Shown: positions 7,291-14,281, numbered from the stretch's first letter. The stretch: DNA of 16,630 bases from JAICNR01 sp035687725 (GCA_035687725.1 DASRVB010000022.1:1-16630), one strand, 5' to 3'. The notes: a model not told the origin generated them from the sequence alone. Translations and numbers: made by a program.

Positions 7291-7318
7291 ATTTCTGACG
7301 CCTGTCAGAAATCTGACA
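7291..7318. promoter_or_regulatory. Overlapping inverted repeats of GTCAGA half-sites upstream of pilM
   Basis: Three half-sites alternate in orientation within 28 bp. ATTTCTGAC (7291-7299) and GTCAGAAAT (7304-7312) form a perfect 9-bp inverted repeat around GCCT. TGTCAGA (7303-7309) and TCTGACA (7312-7318) form a second perfect repeat around AA, sharing the middle half-site. The cluster lies about 30 bp before the pilM ATG and is far more AT-rich than its surroundings. This looks like an operator for a dimeric regulator. An attenuator-like hairpin is the alternative, since on the minus strand the 9-bp stem is followed by only a short TT before ACAGG. Confidence 0.5.
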
Positions 7319-7331
7319 CACTTCCGGGACG

Positions 7332-7350
7332 CCCGGCAGAATGCGCCGGG
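7332..7350. repeat. Inverted repeat in the pilX-pilM intergenic region
   Basis: CCCGGC and GCCGGG form a perfect 6-bp stem around a 7-nt loop. It lies between the pilin gene block and the GTCAGA cluster. No T-run follows on either strand, so termination is only a possibility. Confidence 0.4.
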
Positions 7351-7386
7351 GGAGCCTGCAATTCCCGAATCGTCCCGCGGTGCTGC

Positions 7387-7419
7387 CTGATTCCCCGCGC
7401 GACTGCGGATGGGAATCAG
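7387..7419. terminator. Inverted repeat downstream of the minor pilin genes, candidate terminator
   Basis: CTGATTCCC and GGGAATCAG form a perfect 9-bp stem around a 15-nt loop that can itself pair in part. The repeat begins 31 nt past the stop codon of the PilX-like gene, where the pilin operon should end. On the minus strand GCAGCACCGC follows, without a T-run, so it is not a classical intrinsic terminator. A transcript-stabilising or Rho-linked hairpin is equally possible. Confidence 0.4.
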
Positions 7420-7450
7420 CTAGGGCGCAAGAGTGGGGCCAGAGATCCGG

Positions 7451-7876
7451 TCAGCGTACCTCGCGCCAGTCGACGACGCGCCAGCCCGCCGCGTCCGGTT
7501 CGGCCCACACTTCCAGCTCTCGCGCGGCCGTCCCCACGAGACCGCGCGACAGCAAATGGAGTCGGCCATCGACGGGGGACCAGCGGATAGCCCACGAGCC
7601 GGGGGACTCCGATCCCATCATGCTGTCCGCGCTCGCCGCTCGCAAGGGTTCTCGCCGCAACGCGGCCAGCGCCTCGGCGAGGCCGGCCTCGGCGACTCCC
7701 AGAGCCGCCGCGTGCTCCCGGTGCCGGACGGCGAGCCGCAAGTCGATGACCGCTCCGACCGATGCCGAGAGCGCGAGCGCGCTGAGCGCGACCAGGGCCC
7801 AGAGGACGACGACGAGCGCACTGCCGCGCCGGCTGCGGCTATCCGCGATCAGGGATTTCTCCGCCCGGCCGACCAC
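7451..7876 (-). CDS. PilX/GspK-like minor pilin
   Basis: Small pilin-like protein of 141 residues from the GTG at 7876 or 133 from a CTG at 7852. The prepilin motif is RRG followed by SALVVVLWALVALSALAL, with cleavage expected after the Gly. Position +5 of the mature protein is Val rather than Glu. Lack of Glu5 is a feature of the GspK pseudopilin that caps the tip, and the 'G-(S/A)-A-L-(x)-V-(V/L)' start is also typical of PilX. The helix continues through LRLAVRHREHAAALGVAEAGLAEAL, again GspK/PilX-like. A short C-terminal domain follows with several Trp residues. The start is uncertain: no ATG exists, the GTG overlaps pilW by 28 bp, and the CTG has GGAG at 6 nt and forms a CTGA overlap with the pilW stop. 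It is last in the minor pilin block. Confidence 0.8.
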   Translation of the reverse strand: MVGRAEKSLIADSRSRRGSALVVVLWALVALSALALSASVGAVIDLRLAVRHREHAAALGVAEAGLAEALAALRREPLRAASADSMMGSESPGSWAIRWSPVDGRLHLLSRGLVGTAARELEVWAEPDAAGWRVVDWREVR

Positions 7877-8439
7877 TCCGCCACCGGCGGCGGGCCTCCA
7901 CCGGGATTCGGTAGCGCGAGCCGTGCGACCGCGATCCGGACCGCCGCGGGTGGGGGCCTGCCTCCGAGGTCGGCGCCTGACCCGTCCCGAAACAGGAATA
8001 CCGTGGAGTCCGGCCAGGCGGCCGCGAGTCGCGGCCCGCCATTGATCCCGCGCCGGAAGACCCCCGGCGCGGTCGCGTACGCCAGGCGTTCGTTGGGGTT
8101 CGACGCGGTGGGCAGTAGCGCCCCGTCCCCGTTCCAATCGGCGGAGAATTCCATCGTGTCGGGTGTGAGCCGGGTCACTCCCGCGCCGGAGACAGACGCC
8201 GGATCGTAGCCGGCGCCGCGCCAGTCCGACGCCCACTGCGTAAGCGCAGCCCGCGCCTCCTGCCAGGCGGCCTCCGAAGCGGCGATCCGGGCGACCGCCC
8301 GGTTCCCGGCAGCGCAGAGCGACAGCGCCGCGCCGGTGACGATGAAGCCGATCGTGGCCGAGACCACGAACTCGAGCGTCGTGGTGCCTGCTCGACCCCG
8401 TGGTGGGGCGAGCACAAGTGCCGGCTTTTCAGGGCGCAC
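7849..8439 (-). CDS. PilW-like minor pilin
   Basis: Predicted prepilin of 196 residues. An 18-residue basic/Pro leader ends in RAG. The mature N-terminus is TTTLEFVVSATIGFIVTG, with Glu at +5 (E23) and a hydrophobic helix at about 24-44. The helix continues amphipathically (RIAASEAAWQEARAALTQWA). A beta-rich C-terminal domain contains FSADWNGDGAL at 98-108, similar to the dlnGDG segment typical of PilW proteins. The start is a GTG lying 11 bp inside the upstream pilV-like gene with a weak GGGG site. The 3' end overlaps the PilX-like gene. Minor pilins of this group prime pilus assembly and sit at the tip. Processing would need a PilD peptidase, which is not in this window. Confidence 0.84.
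   Translation of the reverse strand: MRPEKPALVLAPPRGRAGTTTLEFVVSATIGFIVTGAALSLCAAGNRAVARIAASEAAWQEARAALTQWASDWRGAGYDPASVSGAGVTRLTPDTMEFSADWNGDGALLPTASNPNERLAYATAPGVFRRGINGGPRLAAAWPDSTVFLFRDGSGADLGGRPPPAAVRIAVARLALPNPGGGPPPVAEWSAGRRNP
7850..7862 (-). promoter_or_regulatory. Candidate RBS and CTG start of the PilX-like gene
   Basis: On the minus strand, GGAG (7862-7859) is followed by AAATCC and then CTGA, in which the CTG at 7852-7850 is in frame with the PilX-like protein and the TGA stops the PilW-like protein. The resulting leader peptide (10 residues to the cleavage Gly) matches the lengths of its neighbours. The competing GTG lies at 7876-7874. Confidence 0.45.
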
Positions 8440-8800
8440 AGACCCCGCCCGAAGGGAGAAAGCGGCGGCTCGAGAGCCGCACGCCGGGCTCGCCGGCCTC
8501 CGCCCTCACCGACACCTGCGCCGACTCCACGCACTCCGATTGCAATCCGGTCTGCCATTCCATGACCCCACGCCATTCTCCCCACGAGATCGCCTCGGTT
8601 GCTGCTGCTGCTCCCCGATGTGGGCCTGCCCGCCAGGCCTCGAGCCATGCCTCCGCCGAAGCGAGCGCGAGACCGGAAGACGCCGCCTGGTGTCGCGCTT
8701 GCTGGGCCTGCCCGATCGCTCCGGCGAGCGCAAGGGCTCCAACAGTCAGCAGAAGGAGCGCCACGACGATTTCCACCAGGGTCTCCCCGCGGCTCCTCAT
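8429..8800 (-). CDS. PilV-like minor pilin
   Basis: Short prepilin of 123 residues. A five-residue leader MRSRG is followed by ETLVEIVVALLLLTVGALALAG, with Glu at both +1 and +5, then a typical helix with Gln and Ala (IGQAQQARHQAASSG). The pattern (T/S)LVEv-va(L)-LLLTVG-L is characteristic of PilV/GspI-type proteins. The ATG overlaps the stop of the FimT-like gene by 4 bp (ATGA), and the stop overlaps the PilW-like gene by 11 bp, so the block is translated as a coupled unit. The acidic residue at +1, where most prepilins have Phe or Met, is unusual. Confidence 0.83.
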   Translation of the reverse strand: MRSRGETLVEIVVALLLLTVGALALAGAIGQAQQARHQAASSGLALASAEAWLEAWRAGPHRGAAAATEAISWGEWRGVMEWQTGLQSECVESAQVSVRAEAGEPGVRLSSRRFLPSGGVCAP

Positions 8801-9246
8801 GGCTTCGCCACCGCTCCGCTCGGCGCTACACGGATTCCGTGCCAGGCGCCATCCGGGTCGTCGGCGGGGCCGATCCAGGTGGTGCTGTGCAGATCGGTCG
8901 TGCCGCGGGCGGTAAAGGGGATCGATTGACGGCTGGCGGTCGTGCGGATCCTGACAGAGGGCGGAACCTGCCGGGAGAGGAGCGATTCCCCTCCGACCTC
9001 GAGTGCCCCGTACGATCCCGCGGCAGTATCGATCACGACGGTCACCGTCCTACCCCTCAGGATCGCCTCCATGCGGACGAGGACCAGGTCGGCACGGAGC
9101 TGTCGAGCGGCCGCCAACGCGGCATACCGGCGTTGGGCGCGTCCCAGGTCCGGCATCGCGGCGGTGAGCATGATCGACAGGACAGCCAGGACGAGGATCA
9201 CCTCGACCAGCGTGTGCCCGTGGTGTGGAACACGGGAATGACGCAT
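8797..9246 (-). CDS. FimT/GspH-like minor pilin
   Basis: Predicted prepilin of 149 residues. The leader MRHSRVPHHG is followed by HTLVEVILVLAVLSIMLTAAMPDL, with Glu at +5 and the helix-breaking Pro near +22 seen in GspH/FimT pseudopilins. Next comes ARQLRADLVLVRMEAILRGRTVTVVID (about 47-73), very typical of the family (R-x-R-A-x-A-x-x-R). The C-terminal IPFTARGTTDLHSTTW (about 109-124) matches the conserved F-x-x-x-G closing strand. I chose the ATG at 9246 because it gives a normal 10-residue leader; an in-frame GTG at 9273 would lengthen it to 19. No strong Shine-Dalgarno supports either. About 100 bp separate it from the pilA-like gene. Confidence 0.86.
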   Translation of the reverse strand: MRHSRVPHHGHTLVEVILVLAVLSIMLTAAMPDLGRAQRRYAALAAARQLRADLVLVRMEAILRGRTVTVVIDTAAGSYGALEVGGESLLSRQVPPSVRIRTTASRQSIPFTARGTTDLHSTTWIGPADDPDGAWHGIRVAPSGAVAKP

Positions 9247-9348
9247 GGAATCGGACTCGAGCAAGTCGCGCACCAGAGCGGTGACGCCTCGGGCCCCGGA
9301 TGGTAAGGAGTCGGTGGGTGGCGGATTACGTCGACAAACCGACGCCGG

Positions 9349-9714
9349 TCAGCAGCTGACGACGGCGCCGACTTCTGAGGACAGGCAGAAGGTCTCGAGA
9401 CTCGCCGAGTGGTTGGCCGACAACTCGTAGCCGTCGGCATCCGCTTCCAGGACGACGAGGGTCACGTTCTCGGTAGGCGAGAACTCGACGTCGACGATCG
9501 CCTGGTCGGCGTAGGTATCATTCGTGGCGTAGTAGGTCTCCTGGAAATGCGCGGCGTTCTTGAGGTCGCTCTTGGCGGCGGCGTTGGCCGCCTTCACCCG
9601 CATCTGGGGATAGCTGGCGATCGCGATCGTCGCGAGGATTCCAATGAGCAGCATGATGACGAGCAGCTCGAGGAGCGTGAATCCAGCGGAACTTCGTGCG
9701 GCGGAAGCCCTCAT
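9349..9714 (-). CDS. pilA: Type IV pilin, PilA-like (probable major pilin)
   Basis: Prepilin of 121 residues. The leader MRASAARSSAG is cleaved before FTLLELLVIMLLIGILATIA, a textbook type IV pilin N-terminus with Phe at +1 and Glu at +5. The helix continues to SYPQMRVKAANAAAKSDLKNAAHFQETYYATNDTYA, closely resembling PilA of other high-GC bacteria. The globular part is short and ends with a disulphide-loop candidate between Cys110 and the C-terminal Cys121. The mature protein would have only 110 residues, so it may be a major pilin of the small type or a major pseudopilin. The ATG at 9714 has AGGG upstream. A sigma-54-like element lies 31 nt before it. A weak 5-bp hairpin (9329-9344) is all I see between its stop and the FimT-like gene. 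The gene symbol is by similarity only. Confidence 0.88.
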   Translation of the reverse strand: MRASAARSSAGFTLLELLVIMLLIGILATIAIASYPQMRVKAANAAAKSDLKNAAHFQETYYATNDTYADQAIVDVEFSPTENVTLVVLEADADGYELSANHSASLETFCLSSEVGAVVSC

Positions 9715-9744
9715 GGGACCCTAGGTATGGCAAGAATTGGACCA

Positions 9745-9763
9745 TTGGCAGCCTACCTGCCAA
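9745..9763 (-). promoter_or_regulatory. Sigma-54-like -24/-12 element inside a perfect inverted repeat, upstream of pilA
   Basis: The minus strand reads TTGGCAGGTAGGCTGCCAA. It contains TTGGCA and TGC with the diagnostic GG-N10-GC spacing (GG at 9761-9760, GC at 9749-9748). The pilA ATG would lie about 22 nt after the expected transcription start. Sigma-54 control of pilA is well known in several bacteria. The same bases form a 7-bp inverted repeat (TTGGCAG / CTGCCAA, 5-nt loop) that contains the TAG stop of the upstream glycosyltransferase. A terminator hairpin without a T-run is therefore an alternative reading. Confidence 0.45.
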
Positions 9764-11588
9764 CCTCGATGGGCAGGAAACGCCCTCCACGGTAGAGCCA
9801 CGCGGGGCGCTCCAGCCGCCGGATGAGCTCGGCGTTTCGCCCCCGCAGGTCGCGGGCGAACACCAGCGGCCCGGTCAGCTCCGGATCGTTCGATGCCAGG
9901 TGCGGCGTGTAAATGGTGTACCCCCCCTGGTCGTACTCGAGTTCGTCCAGGCAAGCGGGCGTAAGGCGGGAGCCGGGTTGGAGCCGCAGCGAAGGGTCGC
10001 CGTTGACTTCTACGTGGACGAGGCGGGCCTCGCCGACCATGGCGGATTCTAGCCCCGATTCGAGTCGGTCCAGCGTCCACGCATCCACCGCCGCCTGGCG
10101 CGCGATCCCTTCGAGGACACAGTGGTCGATCTGACGGTACGCCTTCTCGGCTGTCGAGGCCGAGGTCCCGAGTCCTCGCAGTCGCGAGATCAATCGGTCA
10201 CCCCAGCTCACCGACACCAGGACCAGTCCCCGCTCGATCCCCTCCTTTTCGGCTTCCTCGACGAGATCGAGCTTCATGCTGTCCATGCCCGTCTGATAGA
10301 TCCGAAAGCGCGCCGGGATTCCGTATGCGAGCGCGTAGAGCGTCGACAACAGAAGGAGCGATACGGCGAACACGGCCGCATTCACCCCGCCCAGGAAACG
10401 GGTCTGCTGGCGGGTCAGCCGCCGCGCGCCCTCGACCAGGGCGCGCGCGGTGAGCGGCACGAGGAACGCGACGCATGTATACAGAAACCGAGGTCCCATC
10501 GAGGCATCGCGGTGCCAGTAGAACAGGTATACGGCCGGAACGGCCAGGAACATCGCGAGCAGCCACCCGTCCCACCGGCGAAGGAGCCATCCGAGGATCA
10601 GCGCAAATCCCAGCGGGAACAGCGACGGGATCGGCCACTCGAACAGATACAGCTCGAGCAGCGCCAGATCGACGAGCTCGTTCCTGAGGCCGGTCATCGG
10701 CGTGTGCCTGTCGCCCCATGGCGTGGTGTGAAACCCCAGACCATGGGACTCTCCCCAGAGCTCGATGTATCCCGGCCGCAGGGGGTCTCCGGTTGTCGCC
10801 GCGTTGAAGGCGAGATAGAGCGAGGCCGCGGCCAGAAATCCTCCGGCCATCACCCCCAGGCTCCTCCAGCGCCCATTCCTGTGGGCGTCCGTGATCAGGA
10901 ATGCCGCGGATACCGCGCCCACCGCCAGCGCCTCGAGAGGACGGCTGAGGAATGCGATGCCGAGACCCAACCCGGCGACTCCGGCCCACCGGACTCCGTT
11001 TTCTTCCTCGCTTCGCGCGAGCCCGTAGAGGAAGAGGGCGATACCGGCCAGCGAGGAGATGTGGTTCATCATGCGCGCGCCCATGAACCAGAAGAAGGGC
11101 GCGAGCAGGAGGAGCAGGAACGCGACCTTCGCGGTCACGCGGTCGTACGCGCGGGCGGTGAAGCCGTAGAGGAGCCCCGCCGTCAGCAGGCTGAGCAGGA
11201 TCGGGACCAGCCAGGGGACACCGAGCAGAACGCCCATCGCGAGCAGCGCTGGATGGCCTGGCGGGTACTGCGAGTACCACCGTTCGCCTCCTATGATCAT
11301 GTGCGGGGTGACGAAGAACTCGACCAGCGGGGGAGACGGCGCCACCATGCTCCCCGAGGCGAAGATCCTCGCCTGGAAGAGCTGCGCCACGCTGTCCACG
11401 CTCAGCGGGCGATGCTGGAACGCGAAGCCCGAGACAAGTAGCAGGAGACCAGCGAGTACGGCGAATCCGAGAAGCATCATGCCGCGCGAACCGGAGTCGT
11501 GGAGCCGCTGCAGCCACCGCACCCCAGCGTCGATCGCGGACTCGGGAGTAACGCGCGCGACGAGCCATGCCGCGGTGCCGAAGATCAC
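9753..11588 (-). CDS. GT-C glycosyltransferase, PMT/ArnT-like, next to pilA
   Basis: Multi-pass inner-membrane protein of 611 residues from the GTG at 11588. Members of this fold transfer a sugar from a polyprenyl-phosphate donor to an acceptor on the outer face of the membrane. The first helix here (37-57) is followed by the external loop QHRPLSVDSVAQLFQARIF with an Asp at 65 in the catalytic position. WYSQYPPGHPALLA at 104-117 is a conserved PMT-family loop. About ten further hydrophobic segments reach to residue 430, then a soluble C-terminal domain (430-611). It is clearly more distant from the tandem pair upstream than those are from each other. The open frame continues upstream with no ATG, GTG or TTG to a CTG at 11726, adding two likely membrane segments. 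Its position directly before a pilin gene suggests pilin glycosylation, by analogy with TfpW-like enzymes; this is inference. Confidence 0.86.
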   Translation of the reverse strand: MIFGTAAWLVARVTPESAIDAGVRWLQRLHDSGSRGMMLLGFAVLAGLLLLVSGFAFQHRPLSVDSVAQLFQARIFASGSMVAPSPPLVEFFVTPHMIIGGERWYSQYPPGHPALLAMGVLLGVPWLVPILLSLLTAGLLYGFTARAYDRVTAKVAFLLLLLAPFFWFMGARMMNHISSLAGIALFLYGLARSEEENGVRWAGVAGLGLGIAFLSRPLEALAVGAVSAAFLITDAHRNGRWRSLGVMAGGFLAAASLYLAFNAATTGDPLRPGYIELWGESHGLGFHTTPWGDRHTPMTGLRNELVDLALLELYLFEWPIPSLFPLGFALILGWLLRRWDGWLLAMFLAVPAVYLFYWHRDASMGPRFLYTCVAFLVPLTARALVEGARRLTRQQTRFLGGVNAAVFAVSLLLLSTLYALAYGIPARFRIYQTGMDSMKLDLVEEAEKEGIERGLVLVSVSWGDRLISRLRGLGTSASTAEKAYRQIDHCVLEGIARQAAVDAWTLDRLESGLESAMVGEARLVHVEVNGDPSLRLQPGSRLTPACLDELEYDQGGYTIYTPHLASNDPELTGPLVFARDLRGRNAELIRRLERPAWLYRGGRFLPIEVGR

Positions 11589-11726
11589 GAGGCCCAGCGC
11601 CCAATCCAGTGGAGAAACCAGCGCGCCGGCTCCCTTCGTCTCGCCGAAGAGATCCAGGAGAGGAACGAATGGCAGGACGATCAGGAACAGACCGACGATA
11701 GCGATGCCGAAACGTCGGGCGCTCAG
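11589..11726 (-). other. Probable 5' extension of the pilA-adjacent glycosyltransferase
   Basis: The frame of the GT-C gene stays open for 46 codons upstream of its GTG and encodes SARRFGIAIVGLFLIVLPF, a loop, then ALGLVIFGTAAWLV across the annotated start. These look like membrane helices, not chance sequence. The first possible start is a CTG at 11726-11724 that overlaps the upstream stop as CTGA. If the GTG were the real start, this would be a 134-bp gap in an otherwise tightly packed operon. Confidence 0.55.
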
Positions 11727-12709
11727 AGACGTCGGTCCGCGCCTTCCAGGCGCCGCTCCTCTATTCCGACACGCTCGGCGACGATGAACAGAGGCCGGCG
11801 CTTCACCTCGTCATAGATCCGACCCACGTACTCGCCGATGATCCCTATCGTGACCAGCACCACCCCGCCCAGGAACAGGGTCGTCGTCATCAGGGACGCC
11901 CAGCCGAGGATCGCCCTGTCGGTGAAGAGCTTGAGGTAGAGGATCGTCGCCATGAGGAGGAACGCGGCCAGCGAGACGAACAGACCGAGCATGGTGGCCA
12001 GCCGAAGGGGCAGGTTGGAGAACGAGAAGATGCCGTCGAAGGCCAGCCGGAAGAGCCGCGCCACCGAGACCCGGGGTGCGCCCGACCAGCGTGCGTCGCG
12101 TTCGTAGTCTACCGCCGTCTGCCGGAACCCCACCCATGCACGGAGACCGGCGAGATACCGATTCCGTTCGGGCATCGCGTCGAGCTGGTCCACGACCCGG
12201 CGATCGAGCAGCGAGAACAGACCCGACTGCAGCGGCATCTCGGTTTCCGAGGCTGCGTGCATGACGCGGTAGAAGGCGCGGAAGGCGATCCTTCGGGGAA
12301 GGGACTCCTTCCGCCGCGTCTTCACCGTATGGACGATCTCATTCCCCGCGCGCCACCTGGCTACGAGCTCGGGGATGAGCTCCGGCGGATCCTGCAAGTC
12401 ACCGTCCATCAGGACGACGGCGTCCCCGCGGGCGTGCGCGAGGCCCGCGGTAACCGCCGCCTGATGGCCGAAGTTCCGCGAGAGTCGGACCAGCTTGAAC
12501 CGTCGGTCGCGCTCGTGAAGCTCGGCGATCCAGCGTGCGCTTCCGTCATCGGAGCCGTCGTCGACGAAGACGACCTCGCTGCCCGCGAGTTCTCCCACGA
12601 GGACGCTTTCCAGGCGGCGAACCAGCTCCGGCAAGGTCTCGATCTCGTCCTTGATCGGGACGACGACGGAGAGCGAACCGGTGGGTACAACTCCGCTCAT
12701 GTCAATCAC
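11723..12709 (-). CDS. Polyprenyl-phosphate glycosyltransferase, GT2 (DPM1/ArnC/GtrB-like)
   Basis: Predicted to move a sugar from a nucleotide donor to undecaprenyl phosphate at the cytoplasmic face. The 328-residue length matches the ArnC/GtrB group. The GT2 fold starts at LSVVVPIKDE (13-22). VVFVDDGSDDGS (46-57) and LMDGDLQDPPELI (100-112) hold the nucleotide and metal-binding aspartates. RLSRNFGHQAAVTAGL (75-90) and ETEMPLQSGLFSLLDRRV (155-172) are further family signatures. Two C-terminal membrane helices lie at about 238-260 and 272-293, followed by GEYVGRIYDEVKRRPLFIV, which is characteristic of this subfamily. The start is a GTG overlapping the upstream stop by 4 bp (GTGA); an ATG three codons later (12700) is equally plausible. 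It probably supplies the lipid-linked sugar used by the neighbouring GT-C enzymes. Confidence 0.93.
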   Translation of the reverse strand: MIDMSGVVPTGSLSVVVPIKDEIETLPELVRRLESVLVGELAGSEVVFVDDGSDDGSARWIAELHERDRRFKLVRLSRNFGHQAAVTAGLAHARGDAVVLMDGDLQDPPELIPELVARWRAGNEIVHTVKTRRKESLPRRIAFRAFYRVMHAASETEMPLQSGLFSLLDRRVVDQLDAMPERNRYLAGLRAWVGFRQTAVDYERDARWSGAPRVSVARLFRLAFDGIFSFSNLPLRLATMLGLFVSLAAFLLMATILYLKLFTDRAILGWASLMTTTLFLGGVVLVTIGIIGEYVGRIYDEVKRRPLFIVAERVGIEERRLEGADRRL

Positions 12710-14268
12710 TCGAGTCGGTACTCCGGAATGATCCCGTCCTCGAAACGATAGATGACGACCAGGGGGACGCCCTGATACTGCAGGAGATATGCCGGTGGCC
12801 CGTACCCGGGCCGGGGAAGGAGGTCCTCACCTCGCGTCGAACGTCTCATCTGCGCCAGAACATAGTCGGATGGAAGCACGTTCGTGAACCGCAGGTCTCT
12901 TCTCAAGCGCCCGATTCCCTGCTGAACGACCAGGGAAAGCGTCTCTCCGTTGACGAAGACAGTCGCGCCCGAGGGCAGCTCGCGATTCAGAAAATCGAGT
13001 ACGGGTCCCGCATAGGCATCCTGCCAGTAAGTCGTTTCGAAGCCGAGAGCGTGCGCTCCCCGGAGTCCGCCCACGGCTTCGCTGTAATAGGAAAGGTAAT
13101 AGGGATGAATGAATGCCAGTTGTGCGGCCGGGGGCAGAAACGCCACGATCAGGACCCACCTCGTGAGCCTTTCTCCCATGGCATTCCAGGTAAAGTGGAC
13201 ACCATAACCCGCCAGCATGCCCAGGAACGGGAAAAGCATGATGAACTGACGCACCCCGTCATGGTGCGGGGCTCGAGGCAGGAGGAACATGAGCCATACG
13301 AAGCCGACGGTCCCCGCGCAGAGCACCACTAGAGGGTCGGGCCGTCGGAGACCCGCGACGGTGCCGAGCCCCGCGAGGATGGAGATGCATGCCGGGACGA
13401 CGACCGCAGTCATCACGAATACATGGTGCCACGGGACGTCGAATCCGAATTGCCGCCCCATGTAGTACGTGAATATGGGGACGTAGTCCGCGCGGTGCAG
13501 GCTTTCCCACAACCAAGTCCGCAGGAATTGCCCCGGGGCTACCCATAGCATGGGATTCAAGACCCAGAAAACGAGAATGGCCACTACCGCCGCGAGGAGC
13601 GCTCCGACGGCCGTCCGTCGCGGAGCGCGCCACAAGCCCCAGAGGACGAGGGGTGCGACCGCCGCCACGCCGGTGAACTTCGTTCCCATCGCGATGCCCC
13701 AGAAGGCACCGCACAGCACCCATCCCAGGCGGCGATCCCGCTCGATTCCCCACCATCCAGCCGCGGTCGCCGCCACCCAGAAAGCCATGAGCGTGGTCTC
13801 GGTCGCGGCGAAATGGGCATGGCCGAAAAGCCGGGGCTGGAGGAGGATCGAAAGCGCCGCGCCCAGTCCCGCGACGCCGCTCCATGCCGCCGTCCCCCAG
13901 CGGAAGGCCAGGAGGACCAGCGCCGAGAACAGGAGCGCTGAGGCCAGCCGGAAGGCGGCAAGTGGGCCGATCACTGACTTCGTCGCCCACCACGTGAAAG
14001 CCATCCATTCCTTGTAGAGCGGCGGGTGCGGATTGTAGTAGTGTTGCCAGTTCCACATTTCGAACACGATGTCACGGTTCAGCGCAACGGCGGGTCCTTC
14101 GACCAGCAGCTTCTGGACCCACTGGACCTGGAGCTGCGCAGAGCCGAAATAGAATGGTTCGTCCCAGGTGATCCCCGGACTAGTCAATGTGGAGCCAACG
14201 AGTAGCAGGGTGATCCCGAACAGGATCCACCCCACCTTCCGGCGATTGGCTACCAGCCACTCGTTCAT
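12706..14268 (-). CDS. GT-C glycosyltransferase, PMT/ArnT-like (tandem copy A)
   Basis: Integral membrane glycosyltransferase of 520 residues. The first helix (13-30) leads into TSPGITWDEPFYF, with D36/E37 in the catalytic loop of the GT-C fold. NWQHYYNPHPPLYKEWMAF and PRLFGHAHFAATETTLMAFW are loop motifs found in this PMT-like group. About ten hydrophobic segments follow. LPRAPHHDGVRQFIMLFPFLGM (near 330) is shared with copy B, as is the soluble C-terminal domain from about 385 (YYLSYYSEAVGGLRGAHALG, then NRELPSGATVFVNGE). It lies 13 bp after copy B and overlaps the GT2 gene by 4 bp. The Shine-Dalgarno site is weak (AAGG, far from the ATG). Substrate and acceptor cannot be read from the sequence. 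Confidence 0.9.
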   Translation of the reverse strand: MNEWLVANRRKVGWILFGITLLLVGSTLTSPGITWDEPFYFGSAQLQVQWVQKLLVEGPAVALNRDIVFEMWNWQHYYNPHPPLYKEWMAFTWWATKSVIGPLAAFRLASALLFSALVLLAFRWGTAAWSGVAGLGAALSILLQPRLFGHAHFAATETTLMAFWVAATAAGWWGIERDRRLGWVLCGAFWGIAMGTKFTGVAAVAPLVLWGLWRAPRRTAVGALLAAVVAILVFWVLNPMLWVAPGQFLRTWLWESLHRADYVPIFTYYMGRQFGFDVPWHHVFVMTAVVVPACISILAGLGTVAGLRRPDPLVVLCAGTVGFVWLMFLLPRAPHHDGVRQFIMLFPFLGMLAGYGVHFTWNAMGERLTRWVLIVAFLPPAAQLAFIHPYYLSYYSEAVGGLRGAHALGFETTYWQDAYAGPVLDFLNRELPSGATVFVNGETLSLVVQQGIGRLRRDLRFTNVLPSDYVLAQMRRSTRGEDLLPRPGYGPPAYLLQYQGVPLVVIYRFEDGIIPEYRLE

Positions 14269-14281
14269 TGCTGCGGCGCCT

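Noticed and set aside
9329..9344. Small hairpin after the pilA-like stop codon
   Set aside because: The stem is only 5 bp and no T-run follows. It may be chance, so it was not listed as a terminator.
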